From Alphaproteobacteria bacterium (lineage in GTDB: Bacteria; Pseudomonadota; Alphaproteobacteria; Micropepsales; Micropepsaceae): a DNA stretch of 64,000 bases. Where the stretch lies: NCBI GenBank assembly GCA_017308375.1, contig JAFKEW010000046.1:1-64000 (forward strand), read 5' to 3'. Within the stretch, counting starts at the first letter, position 1. Every line of letters starts with the position of its first letter. The translations under genes were made by a program, and so were the position numbers. Below the pieces are notes generated by a model. It saw only the letters and a list, made by a program, of their open reading frames with translations, had not been told where the DNA came from and made no database searches. Positions 42,590 through 49,972 of this stretch are shown one piece after another.

Positions 42590-43672
42590 ATGGGCGGCAC
42601 AATCGAACAAACGGCGGTCGAACGGCGCTCTGCATCGCGCGCGGATACGAAGGCCTTCACCGCGCAGGTCTTTCATGTGGTGCGCGTACCTCTCGCACGC
42701 CACATGACCTTGCTGCTCACATTGCTGGCGCTGTTGTTTGCCGCGATCTCGTTTTTCATCGGGCCGTCCGGCCTTGACATCGGCACCGTCGCCGCCGGTC
42801 TTTTTTCCGACCATGGCACGGCCAGTGTGATCGCGCGTGACATCCGCCTGCCGCGCGCTGCACTGGCTCTGTTCGTGGGCGGTGCGCTGGGCGCAAGCGG
42901 GGCCGCGCTTCAGGGCCTGTTCCGCAATCCGCTGGCGGAGCCTGGCGTCACCGGCGTGACATCCTCCGCCGGGCTCGGCGCGGTGATCGCGCTTTATTTC
43001 GGGTTCGCCAGTTTAAGTCCTGCCGTTCTTCCGCTATGTGCGATTGCGGGCGCGTTGTGCTCCGCCGCCATTCTCTATGTGCTCTCTTTGCGCGGCGTCA
43101 GTGTCACGGCGCTGATCCTTGCCGGCGTCGCGATTGCGAGCCTCGCCACTGCGCTCACCGCGCTTGCGCTGTCGCTTGCCCCCAACGCCTACGCGATGAG
43201 CGAGATGGTGTTGTGGATGATGGGCTCGCTCAAGGATCGCACACTGGCCGATCTCTATTTCGCCGCGCCGCTGTCGCTTGCGGGCGTCGCACTTCTGGCG
43301 GTGTCCGCGCGCGGGCTCGATGCGCTGACATTGGGTGAAGATGCGGCGCACAGTCTGGGTGTGAACGTGGGGGCGGTGCGCCGCCGCGTGGTCTTCGGTG
43401 TTGCGCTGGCAACGGGGGCCGCCACGGCCGCCGCCGGTGCGGTCAGTTTTGTCGGCCTCGTCGTGCCGCATCTGCTGCGCCCGTTTTACGGCTATGAGCC
43501 GGCGCGGCTGATTTTGCCGTCCGCGCTGGGCGGCGCGGCGCTGGTTGCGGCCTCCGATATTGCGGTGCGCCTGATCGCGCCGGACGGGCAATTGCTGCTG
43601 GGCGTGCTGACCGCCATGCTGGGCGCGCCCTTCTTCCTCTGGCTGATCCTCAATCTGCGGAGGGGGCAATGA
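42590..43672 (+). CDS. btuC: BtuC/FecCD-family ABC transporter permease
   Basis: A 360-residue multi-spanning permease with about 9-10 hydrophobic helices. Family motifs are RDIRLPRAALALFVGGAL, the GASGAALQGLFRNPLAEPG loop, and GAVSFVGLVVPHLLRP near the C terminus, which contacts the ATPase. The start is uncertain: an ATG at 42590 has GGGAG at a 10-base spacing, whereas the first in-frame ATG at 42581 lies only 1 base from it. It is preceded by the cobalamin riboswitch and overlaps the ATPase gene by 4 bp (ATGA), which marks the pair as an operon for vitamin B12 uptake. Confidence 0.9.
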   Translation: MGGTIEQTAVERRSASRADTKAFTAQVFHVVRVPLARHMTLLLTLLALLFAAISFFIGPSGLDIGTVAAGLFSDHGTASVIARDIRLPRAALALFVGGALGASGAALQGLFRNPLAEPGVTGVTSSAGLGAVIALYFGFASLSPAVLPLCAIAGALCSAAILYVLSLRGVSVTALILAGVAIASLATALTALALSLAPNAYAMSEMVLWMMGSLKDRTLADLYFAAPLSLAGVALLAVSARGLDALTLGEDAAHSLGVNVGAVRRRVVFGVALATGAATAAAGAVSFVGLVVPHLLRPFYGYEPARLILPSALGGAALVAASDIAVRLIAPDGQLLLGVLTAMLGAPFFLWLILNLRRGQ

Positions 43673-44454
43673 ACCCCGCCGTCTTCCTCCAATCCGTGTC
43701 GGCGGATTATTCCGGCCGTCCAGCCCTGCATCATGTTTCGGCATCGTTCGCGGCCGGTGCGGTCACGGCTGTTGTCGGCCCCAACGGTGCGGGCAAAACC
43801 AGCCTGTTTCGTGCCATGCTCGGCCTTCTGCCGTCGCGCGGCGTTATCCGCATTCTGGATCGCGATCTGAAATCCTGGTCTGGGTCCGGGCTTGCGCGCA
43901 CGATGGCCTATCTGCCGCAAGGGGCCGATGCCCATTGGCCGGTGACGGCGCGGCGCCTGGTGGCGCTTGGCCGTATTCCCCATCGCAAATCCTTTGCGCC
44001 GCCGACTGTTGAGGATGATGCGGCCATCGAAGATGCGCTCCTCCGCTGCGAGGCGGTGGCGTTTGCCGATCGCGCGATCGATGAATTGTCTGCCGGTGAA
44101 CGCGCGCGCGTGCTTCTGGCGCGTGCGCTCGCCACCAACGCGGCCATCCTGCTGGCGGATGAACCGGCCGCCCATCTCGATCCCGCTCATCAATTGCAGT
44201 TGATGGAACTTCTGCGGGCGGAGGCGCGCCGCGGCACCGCCGTCATTGTTACGTTACACGATCTGGCACTGGCCGCGCGCTATTGTGACGATGTCGTGGT
44301 GATGCAGGCGGGGCAAGTGGCGACGCAAGGTGTCCCCGATCTCGCGCTCAGCGATGAAATTCTGGCCCGTGTCTTCGGTATCGGTGCGGTCCGGGTCGCG
44401 GGCGATGCCGGGCGCGCGCAATTGGTGGCTTGCCGCCCGCTCGGTTTCGCATAG
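43669..44454 (+). CDS. btuD: ABC transporter ATP-binding protein, BtuD-like
   Basis: A 261-residue ATPase with Walker A GPNGAGKT (residues 37-44), ABC signature LSAGERARVLLARAL, Walker B ILLADEPAAHLD and the switch histidine in VTLHDLALAARY. The signature has LSAGE in place of LSGGQ. It powers the permease encoded just before it, with which it overlaps by four bases. Together with btuF this is a BtuCDF-type importer; an outer-membrane TonB-dependent receptor is not in the window. Confidence 0.9.
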   Translation: MNPAVFLQSVSADYSGRPALHHVSASFAAGAVTAVVGPNGAGKTSLFRAMLGLLPSRGVIRILDRDLKSWSGSGLARTMAYLPQGADAHWPVTARRLVALGRIPHRKSFAPPTVEDDAAIEDALLRCEAVAFADRAIDELSAGERARVLLARALATNAAILLADEPAAHLDPAHQLQLMELLRAEARRGTAVIVTLHDLALAARYCDDVVVMQAGQVATQGVPDLALSDEILARVFGIGAVRVAGDAGRAQLVACRPLGFA

Positions 44455-44503
44455 CGCAGGCGCGATCTGCTGTTATGCTCCCCGTGAGCCAAGGGAGCAC
44501 GGC

Positions 44504-45286
44504 ATGGCGAAACATCACGATAAAGATGGCGATGATAAAGACTATGAACAGGCGCTCTACGATCTGCAGGTCGAACTGGTCAAACTGCAGCATCAATTGA
44601 TTCAGGATGGCGCGCGGGTGCTTGTCATCCTCGAAGGCCGCGATGGCGCCGGCAAGGATGGAACGATCAAACGATTAACCGAGCATATGAGCCCGCGGGA
44701 AACCCGCGTGCATGCGCCGGGCGTGCCCACCAGCCGCGAAGTGACGGAATGGTATTTTCAGCGCTTCGTGCCGCATCTGCCGGCAGGCGGCGAATTCGTG
44801 ATCTTCAACCGCTCCTGGTACAACCGGGCCGGTGTGGAACAGGTGATGGGTTTCGCATCGAAAAAACAGGTGGAGGATTTCCTCCAATCCGTCGTCCCGT
44901 TTGAGGAGATGCTGGTGCGCGACGGCATCCGCTTGCGCAAATTCTATCTCGACATCTCGAAGAAGGAACAGCGCAAGCGTCTTAGCGACCGCAAGAAGGA
45001 CCCCCTCAAGCAATGGAAGATTTCGCCGGTCGATCAGGCGGCGCTCGGAAAGTGGAATGCCTATACCAAGGCGCGCGATCAGATGTTCGCGCACACAAGC
45101 CATGCGCTGGCGCCGTGGACCGTGGTGCGGGCCGATGTGAAGAAGGAGGCGCGGCTTGCGCTCATCGCCGATCTGCTGGCCGGTTTTTCCTACAAGGGGC
45201 AGGACCGCAAGCTGCTTAAGCTGCGGGCGGATATCGCCTTTCCCTGGTCACCTGGGGCGGTATCGGCACGCCGGCTGGCGTCTTAG
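44504..45286 (+). CDS. Polyphosphate kinase 2 (PPK2) family protein
   Basis: A 260-residue soluble kinase of the PPK2 class I group, transferring phosphate between polyphosphate and nucleoside diphosphates. Walker A is EGRDGAGKDGTIKR near residues 45-58 and the lid/Walker B region VIFNRSWYNRAGVEQVMG near 98-115; SDRKKDPLKQWKIS and the KWNAYTKARDQMF helix are also typical. The start has AAGGGAG. Its stop codon is immediately followed by copy 2 of the dispersed palindromic repeat. Confidence 0.93.
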   Translation: MAKHHDKDGDDKDYEQALYDLQVELVKLQHQLIQDGARVLVILEGRDGAGKDGTIKRLTEHMSPRETRVHAPGVPTSREVTEWYFQRFVPHLPAGGEFVIFNRSWYNRAGVEQVMGFASKKQVEDFLQSVVPFEEMLVRDGIRLRKFYLDISKKEQRKRLSDRKKDPLKQWKISPVDQAALGKWNAYTKARDQMFAHTSHALAPWTVVRADVKKEARLALIADLLAGFSYKGQDRKLLKLRADIAFPWSPGAVSARRLAS

Positions 45287-45387
45287 AGCGCAATCGGAAA
45301 AGTGTGAAACGGTTTTCCGGCGAATTGCGCGACAAAACAATGAGCTGGAGCGAAATCGGGATTCCGTCGAATCCGATTTTGCTCCAG
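45284..45387. repeat. Dispersed intergenic palindromic repeat, copy 2
   Basis: This copy begins at the ppk2 stop codon. It shares the GAGCGCAATCGG block, GAATTGCGCGACAAAACAA and a terminal palindrome with copy 1 (5542-5664). The palindrome arms are CTGGAGCGAAATCGG (45345-45359) and CCGATTTTGCTCCAG (45373-45387), 15 bp with one G-T wobble, and the stem can extend inward to GGATTC/GAATCC. Arm bases differ between the copies at several positions with matched changes on the other arm, which suggests that the RNA or DNA hairpin is conserved. Confidence 0.78.
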
Positions 45388-45468
45388 GAAAATCGTCGAC
45401 TCTCGCCTTGGCAACGGTCCGCGCGGTTCCTAGATGGTATAACGTGGCTGGTATGAGGGTCTTTCCCC

Positions 45469-45681
45469 ATGCTGACATTTCTGGCTGTTCTCTTTGCCGC
45501 CGTGTGGGGCGTGATCGGCTTTACGCTCTCCGCGCTTGCCGTGGCGGCGTTCGTCGGGATCGCGGGCGTGCTTCTGATCCCGTTCCTGTTGGTGCTCGGG
45601 CTGTTCCGGTTGATGTTCGGTCTGTTACAGGTGGCGATGGCCGTATTTTTGATCGGCGCCGTGGCGATTTTTCTGTTCTGA
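45469..45681 (+). CDS. Small hydrophobic membrane protein
   Basis: A 70-residue protein that is almost entirely hydrophobic, predicted as two or three membrane helices (MLTFLAVLFAAVWGVIGFTL to the end, ending IGAVAIFLF). No family is recognised. It lies 12 bp before a SHOCT protein gene on the same strand, and both are probably co-expressed. A possible role as an envelope accessory protein is only an inference. Confidence 0.6.
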   Translation: MLTFLAVLFAAVWGVIGFTLSALAVAAFVGIAGVLLIPFLLVLGLFRLMFGLLQVAMAVFLIGAVAIFLF

Positions 45682-45693
45682 AGGTTTTGCACG

Positions 45694-46014
45694 ATGAATA
45701 GCGATATGATGTTCGGCCATTGGTCATTCTTCTGGCCGTTCTTCTGGTGGTTTCCGTTTCACGGCCTGATCACACTGATCTTCGCGATCGCCATGATCGT
45801 GCTTCTGGTGATGCTGCTGCGCCCGCGCAATCACCCGGCGGTGCAACACGCACAGAATGCGTCAATGGCCACACCGCCATCCCCACCATCATCACCACCA
45901 CCCTCCTCATCTGCGCGCAGCAGCGAGGCGCTCTCCATTCTGGAACAGCGTTATGCCCGCGGCGAAATCGAGCGTGAGGAGTATCTCCAGAAGAAACAGG
46001 ATCTCGGCGGATAG
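45694..46014 (+). CDS. Single-span membrane protein with C-terminal SHOCT domain
   Basis: A 106-residue protein with an aromatic-rich N terminus (FGHWSFFWPFFWWFPF), one membrane helix (HGLITLIFAIAMIVLLVMLL), a Pro/Ser linker (PPSPPSSPPPSSS) and a SHOCT domain at the end (SEALSILEQRYARGEIEREE). SHOCT domains are short C-terminal oligomerisation modules found on many small membrane proteins. The function is unknown. It is transcribed towards the tRNA-Arg gene, which ends 20 bp away on the other strand. Confidence 0.75.
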   Translation: MNSDMMFGHWSFFWPFFWWFPFHGLITLIFAIAMIVLLVMLLRPRNHPAVQHAQNASMATPPSPPSSPPPSSSARSSEALSILEQRYARGEIEREEYLQKKQDLGG

Positions 46015-46033
46015 TCCTGCTGCGCAGAAAAGT

Positions 46034-46110
46034 TGGTGACCCCGGGGCGATTCGAACGCCCGACCCTCAGATTAGGAATCTGATGCTCTATCCTGCTGAG
46101 CTACGGGGTC
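46034..46110 (-). tRNA. tRNA-Arg (anticodon CCT)
   Basis: 77 nt including an encoded CCA end. Acceptor stem GACCCCG/CGGGGTC, D-stem GCTC/GAGC, anticodon arm TCAGA-TTCCTAA-TCTGA giving anticodon CCT, and T-arm GGGCG-TTCGAAT-CGCCC. It decodes AGG. Confidence 0.97.
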
Positions 46111-46137
46111 ACGGTGCCTGATGGCGGCCGCTTTCTA

Positions 46138-46812
46138 TCAGGTCTCCACCAGCACGTCAGGCAATTCGTTGCGGCGGCGGCCGTCGGGCGGAAAATGTCG
46201 GCTCAGAACGTGGCCGGCAATGGTGATGGCCGCCACGAAGCCGTCGCCCGGCCGGCCGGCCTTCATGGCCTGGGCCAGTGCTTCGGCCGCCTGATCCCAC
46301 GCCGTACCGCCCAGTTGGTGGATTTCCTCACTGGCCAGAATTTCAACGGCGTGATCCGCCTTCGCGGCGAAAATCAGCACATAGGGCCGCCCTGCCTCGC
46401 AATGGGCGCCCGCCGCCAGAAAATGCCGCCGGGCCGATTCGCGCACGCGGTGGCGGCGCAGGAAGCGCGGCGTCAGAAAGCGGCGTACCGGCGTCAGAAA
46501 GCCGAGCACCGCGACCACCGCGAACAACACCGCCTGCAACACCGCATAAACCGATAACGCCAATGCCACGGCATAGCGGCCTTCCAGCGCGGTCCAGCCG
46601 CCCAACGCCATTTCGCCCAGCCTGGCGGGGTCGAAGCCCAGCGCCAATGCCAGTGGCGGCAGGACGAGGGCCGCCAGCACGGCCCATATCAGCGGCACTT
46701 CGCGGTAATGCGAGACCTCCTCGGCCAGCACGCAGGAAATCTCGCCCGCGGTTTCCTGTTCCGCTTTGCTGATGGCGGCGGCAATCGCGGCGCGGTCCTG
46801 ATCGTTCAGCAT
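46138..46812 (-). CDS. TPM-domain membrane protein
   Basis: A 224-residue protein of the TPM domain family (COG3762-like). The N-terminal soluble part is DRAAIAAAISKAEQETAGEI, then two or three hydrophobic segments between 50 and 115, then a soluble end including RPYVLIFAAKADHAVEILAS. The ATG at 46812 lies one base beyond the stop of the upstream TPM gene, so it is the third gene of a lemA-TPM-TPM operon; the longer open frame reading back into that gene is not used. The family is linked with LemA in envelope maintenance, exact role unknown. Confidence 0.82.
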   Translation of the reverse strand: MLNDQDRAAIAAAISKAEQETAGEISCVLAEEVSHYREVPLIWAVLAALVLPPLALALGFDPARLGEMALGGWTALEGRYAVALALSVYAVLQAVLFAVVAVLGFLTPVRRFLTPRFLRRHRVRESARRHFLAAGAHCEAGRPYVLIFAAKADHAVEILASEEIHQLGGTAWDQAAEALAQAMKAGRPGDGFVAAITIAGHVLSRHFPPDGRRRNELPDVLVET

Positions 46813-46813
46813 C

Positions 46814-47605
46814 TCACCAACTCCCTGACGAGCCGCCGCCGCCGAACGAGCCCCCGCCACCGCCAAATCCGCCACCACCGAATCCACCGCCGCCAAAACC
46901 GCCGCCGCGCCCGCCAAGGCCGCCCAGAACGATCCATGGCAGCGCGCCCGCCAGTCCCCGGCGCCGCCGCATGCCGCCACCCAGAACCGAAAACACGATG
47001 AAGATGATCAGGAAAACCAGAAACGGGCTGAACTGGTTGTCGTCTTTCGCCTGCCGCTCCGCCTCGGCGACGCGCGCTTTTGCGGCCGGGGCGTCCAGCA
47101 GCAATTGCTCCACAATCGCATCGGTGCCCGCCACGATGCCGCCTTCCATGTCCCCATCACGAAATTTCGGCAGCACCTTCTGGTTCAGGATCACATTGCT
47201 CAGCGCATCGGTCAGAATGGGTTCCAGCCCATAGCCAACCTCGATGCGCACCTTGCGTTCGCTGGGCACGATGATGAAAAGGGCGCCGTTGTCCTCCTTC
47301 TTCTGGCCGATGCCCCAGGCACGTCCCAGCTGATAGCCGTAATCGGCGATGTCGTACCCCTGCAAGGTCGGCAGGGTGACGACCACAAGCTGCCGCGTGG
47401 TGCGCGCTTCCAGATCGGCCAGTTTCGCGGTCAGTTGCGCCACCGCCGGCTGCGACAGCACATGGGCGTCGTCCACCACGCGCCCCGTCAGTGGCGGGAA
47501 TTGCGGCGCGGCCCGCACGGGCGTGACCGCAATCACCGCGATAATAACAAGGGTGATTGCGCTCAGGCGCCCGAACAGGGCCGCAATGCGTTGGCGTCGT
47601 GTCAC
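46814..47605 (-). CDS. YgcG-type TPM-domain protein with Gly-rich tail
   Basis: A 263-residue exported protein: signal peptide to about residue 33, then the TPM domain (PPLTGRVVDDAHVLSQPAVA, GRAWGIGQKKEDNGALFIIV, RKVRIEVGYGLEPILTD), a single membrane helix near 205-222 and a tail of repeated GGGFGGGG units ending SSGSW. This is the classical YgcG architecture. It overlaps lemA by 4 bp upstream and abuts the second TPM gene, so the three form one operon. TPM domains have been reported as metal-dependent phosphatases in plant chloroplasts; the bacterial substrate is unknown. Confidence 0.88.
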   Translation of the reverse strand: MTRRQRIAALFGRLSAITLVIIAVIAVTPVRAAPQFPPLTGRVVDDAHVLSQPAVAQLTAKLADLEARTTRQLVVVTLPTLQGYDIADYGYQLGRAWGIGQKKEDNGALFIIVPSERKVRIEVGYGLEPILTDALSNVILNQKVLPKFRDGDMEGGIVAGTDAIVEQLLLDAPAAKARVAEAERQAKDDNQFSPFLVFLIIFIVFSVLGGGMRRRRGLAGALPWIVLGGLGGRGGGFGGGGFGGGGFGGGGGSFGGGGSSGSW

Positions 47606-48264
47606 GGGCTGGCGGCTGGGAAGCTGACTTTCGGCGCCGTCTCCGCGCCCGCGGTTGCGGCGAAGGGCTGCGCCGGTTTCTGGGAGCGGTAAAGCGTCGC
47701 CGCCCAGATCACGCCGGGAAAGGTGCGCAACTCCGTATTATACTGACGCACCGCTTCGTTGTAATCGCGCCGCGACACGGCAATGCGGTTTTCGGTGCCT
47801 TCCAGTTGCGATTGCAGCGCAAGGAAATTCTGATTGGACTTCAGGTCCGGATAATTCTCGGTGACGGCCAGAAGCCGTCCCAACACGCCGGAAAGCCGGT
47901 TCTGCGCTTCCTCGAACTGTTTGAATTTTTCGGGATCGGTGATGGTGGAGGCATCGATTGTCACCTTCGTCGCCTCTGCCCGCGCCTTTACCACATCGGT
48001 CAGAACCGTGCGTTCCTGCTGGGCATAGCCTTGCACCGTGGCGACCAGATTGGGCACCAGATCGGCGCGGCGCTGATACTGGTTCTGTACATCGCCCCAC
48101 GCCGCCTTCACCTGTTCGTCCTTGGTCGGAATCGTGTTGACGCCGCATCCCGCCAGGAAAACCGGCAACAGCAAAAGAATTGCCGCCCTGAGCAGGGTGC
48201 GGCTCGGTCCTCTTGCAATCGGTTTTCCCAATGGCGGCTCTATCGCAGGAATGCTGGCACCCAT
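47602..48264 (-). CDS. lemA: LemA-family lipoprotein
   Basis: A 220-residue LemA protein. A long basic leader is followed by a hydrophobic stretch ending in the lipobox FLAGC with Cys40. The mature part contains the diagnostic NQYQRRADLVPNLVATVQGY, AQNRLSGVLGRLLAVTENYPDL and NRIAVSRRDYNEAVRQYN helices. The last 4 bp overlap the TPM gene. LemA and YgcG proteins occur together in very many bacteria, probably as an envelope complex. The N-terminal 20 residues before the basic region may be over-annotated. Confidence 0.9.
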   Translation of the reverse strand: MGASIPAIEPPLGKPIARGPSRTLLRAAILLLLPVFLAGCGVNTIPTKDEQVKAAWGDVQNQYQRRADLVPNLVATVQGYAQQERTVLTDVVKARAEATKVTIDASTITDPEKFKQFEEAQNRLSGVLGRLLAVTENYPDLKSNQNFLALQSQLEGTENRIAVSRRDYNEAVRQYNTELRTFPGVIWAATLYRSQKPAQPFAATAGAETAPKVSFPAASP

Positions 48265-48347
48265 GTCGGTCCCCCATCTTGGTTAAGGTGGTCTGATCCT
48301 AACGGCTTCACACCGCTCTGCACAGGTGCTGCGAGCCCACTGCCCGC

Positions 48348-49949
48348 CTATCGTTCCGGCTTGATGCTGTGGTCGATCCACAGCCAGCGTGAGCGGTTGA
48401 AGTCGCGGATATTGGGAACCCAGCCGCGGACATAAGGTTGAACCAGATCGCGCGTCTTCATGAACAGGACCGGAATGATCGCGTTATCGTTCAGGGCCAG
48501 TTGCTCGGCCTGGTTCAGCAATGCGCCCCGCTTGGCGGCGTCGCGCTCGTTCTGCGCCTGATGGATCAGGTCGTCGAAGGCCGGGTTGCTGTAGCGGCCG
48601 TAATTATTCCCGCTGCCGGTCACCAGCAGGTCGAGGAAATTCGACGCATCGTTGAAATCGGCGATCCAGGCCGCGAACGAAGTGTCGAAATCATGCACCT
48701 GCAAGCTGCGATAAAGCATCGGGGAATCGGTGCGCACGATGTCGATATCGACATAGATCGCGCGCAACATCGCCTGCAGCGCGGCTGCCGTGCGGCCGCC
48801 ATCGGGGCTCGTTGTCGCCCGGTAGGTGGTGTGGAAATGCTTGTTCGGTCCATATCCCATCTCGGCCATCAGGGCGCGCGCCTTCTTGATCCGCGCCTCG
48901 TAAGGCATATCGCGGAAGGAGAGGTGTGCCGTGCCCGGATAATTCGCGATCCCCGGCGGCACAAAGGCATAGGCCGGCCGTTCGCCCAGCCGCATCACCT
49001 TGCCTGTCATCGCTTCGCGGTCGAAGGCAAGGCTCAGCGCCTCGCGCATTCGCGGATCGTTGAATGGCGGCCGTTTGAAATTGACCAGCATATAGGTCAC
49101 GCCCAGATAGTCCGCCATCTGCAGGGTGTGCGGCATGTGCTTGCGCAGCCAGATGATCTCGGTGGCCGGCAGCGGGTTCTGGATGTCCAGCTCTCCCGCC
49201 CGCATCTGTTTCAGCGCGGCCTGGCTGTCCACGGTGGGGTAGTAATTCACCACTTCGATGCGCACGTCTTTCGCATCGTAAAACCGCGGGTTCTTCACCA
49301 GCGTCAGATGGTCGTTCGGAACCCATGTCTTTGGAATGTAGGGGCCGTTCGCGACATAGTTCCTGGGCTGGGACCAGGCATCGCCGAATTTCTCCACCGC
49401 GTGCCGCGGCACCGGGAACATCGTCTGATGCATCAGCAATTGCGGCAGATAGGGCGCCGGGTGCTCCAGATGCAGCACCAGCGTCTTGTCGTCGGGCGCT
49501 TCCGCGCCCAGCGCGGTGCCCGGCATCTTGCCCTGGTTGATGGCCTTCGCGTTCTTGATCACCCAGATGTTGTAGGCATAGGGCGCGGCGCGCTGCGGCT
49601 CCAGAAGGCGGCGATAGGCATAAACGAAATCATGCGCGGTCACCGGCACGCCGTCCGACCACTGATGATCGCGGATGTGAAAGGTCCAGGTCAGGCCGTC
49701 GGGCGAAACGTCCCAGCTTGTTGCCGCGCCGGGAATGGGATCGCCGGCCGCATTTTCGGTGGCAAGGCCGACCAGAATATCACCCAGCACATTGGCTTCC
49801 GATGTCATGTCGATGTAATGCGGGTCCAGGCTTTTCAACTCCGCCCCGTTGCCGCGGTTCAATGTCATCGGCGCGTTGGTTTCGGCCTGCGAACAGGCCG
49901 CGACGGCGATGGCAACCACCATCAGCGCAAGAATCCGCAAACCCCGCAT
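48348..49949 (-). CDS. Peptide ABC transporter substrate-binding lipoprotein (OppA-like)
   Basis: A 533-residue class C (SBP_bac_5) binding protein. The lipobox is VAAC (Cys19). Mature sequence begins RGNGAELKSLDPHYIDM, and the family motif around SPDGLTWTFHIRDHQWSDGV near 90-110 is clear, as are NPRFYDAKDVRIEVV and FAAWIADFNDASNFL. It is paralogous to the next gene (same RGN-A opening and VTA/SADDFVYSFRR-type regions), a tandem duplication. It binds oligopeptides for the opp permease and ATPase encoded at 52435-56148. The ribosome binding site is GGAGA. Confidence 0.9.
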   Translation of the reverse strand: MRGLRILALMVVAIAVAACSQAETNAPMTLNRGNGAELKSLDPHYIDMTSEANVLGDILVGLATENAAGDPIPGAATSWDVSPDGLTWTFHIRDHQWSDGVPVTAHDFVYAYRRLLEPQRAAPYAYNIWVIKNAKAINQGKMPGTALGAEAPDDKTLVLHLEHPAPYLPQLLMHQTMFPVPRHAVEKFGDAWSQPRNYVANGPYIPKTWVPNDHLTLVKNPRFYDAKDVRIEVVNYYPTVDSQAALKQMRAGELDIQNPLPATEIIWLRKHMPHTLQMADYLGVTYMLVNFKRPPFNDPRMREALSLAFDREAMTGKVMRLGERPAYAFVPPGIANYPGTAHLSFRDMPYEARIKKARALMAEMGYGPNKHFHTTYRATTSPDGGRTAAALQAMLRAIYVDIDIVRTDSPMLYRSLQVHDFDTSFAAWIADFNDASNFLDLLVTGSGNNYGRYSNPAFDDLIHQAQNERDAAKRGALLNQAEQLALNDNAIIPVLFMKTRDLVQPYVRGWVPNIRDFNRSRWLWIDHSIKPER

Positions 49950-49972
49950 GGATCGTGTCTCCTTGTACCCGG

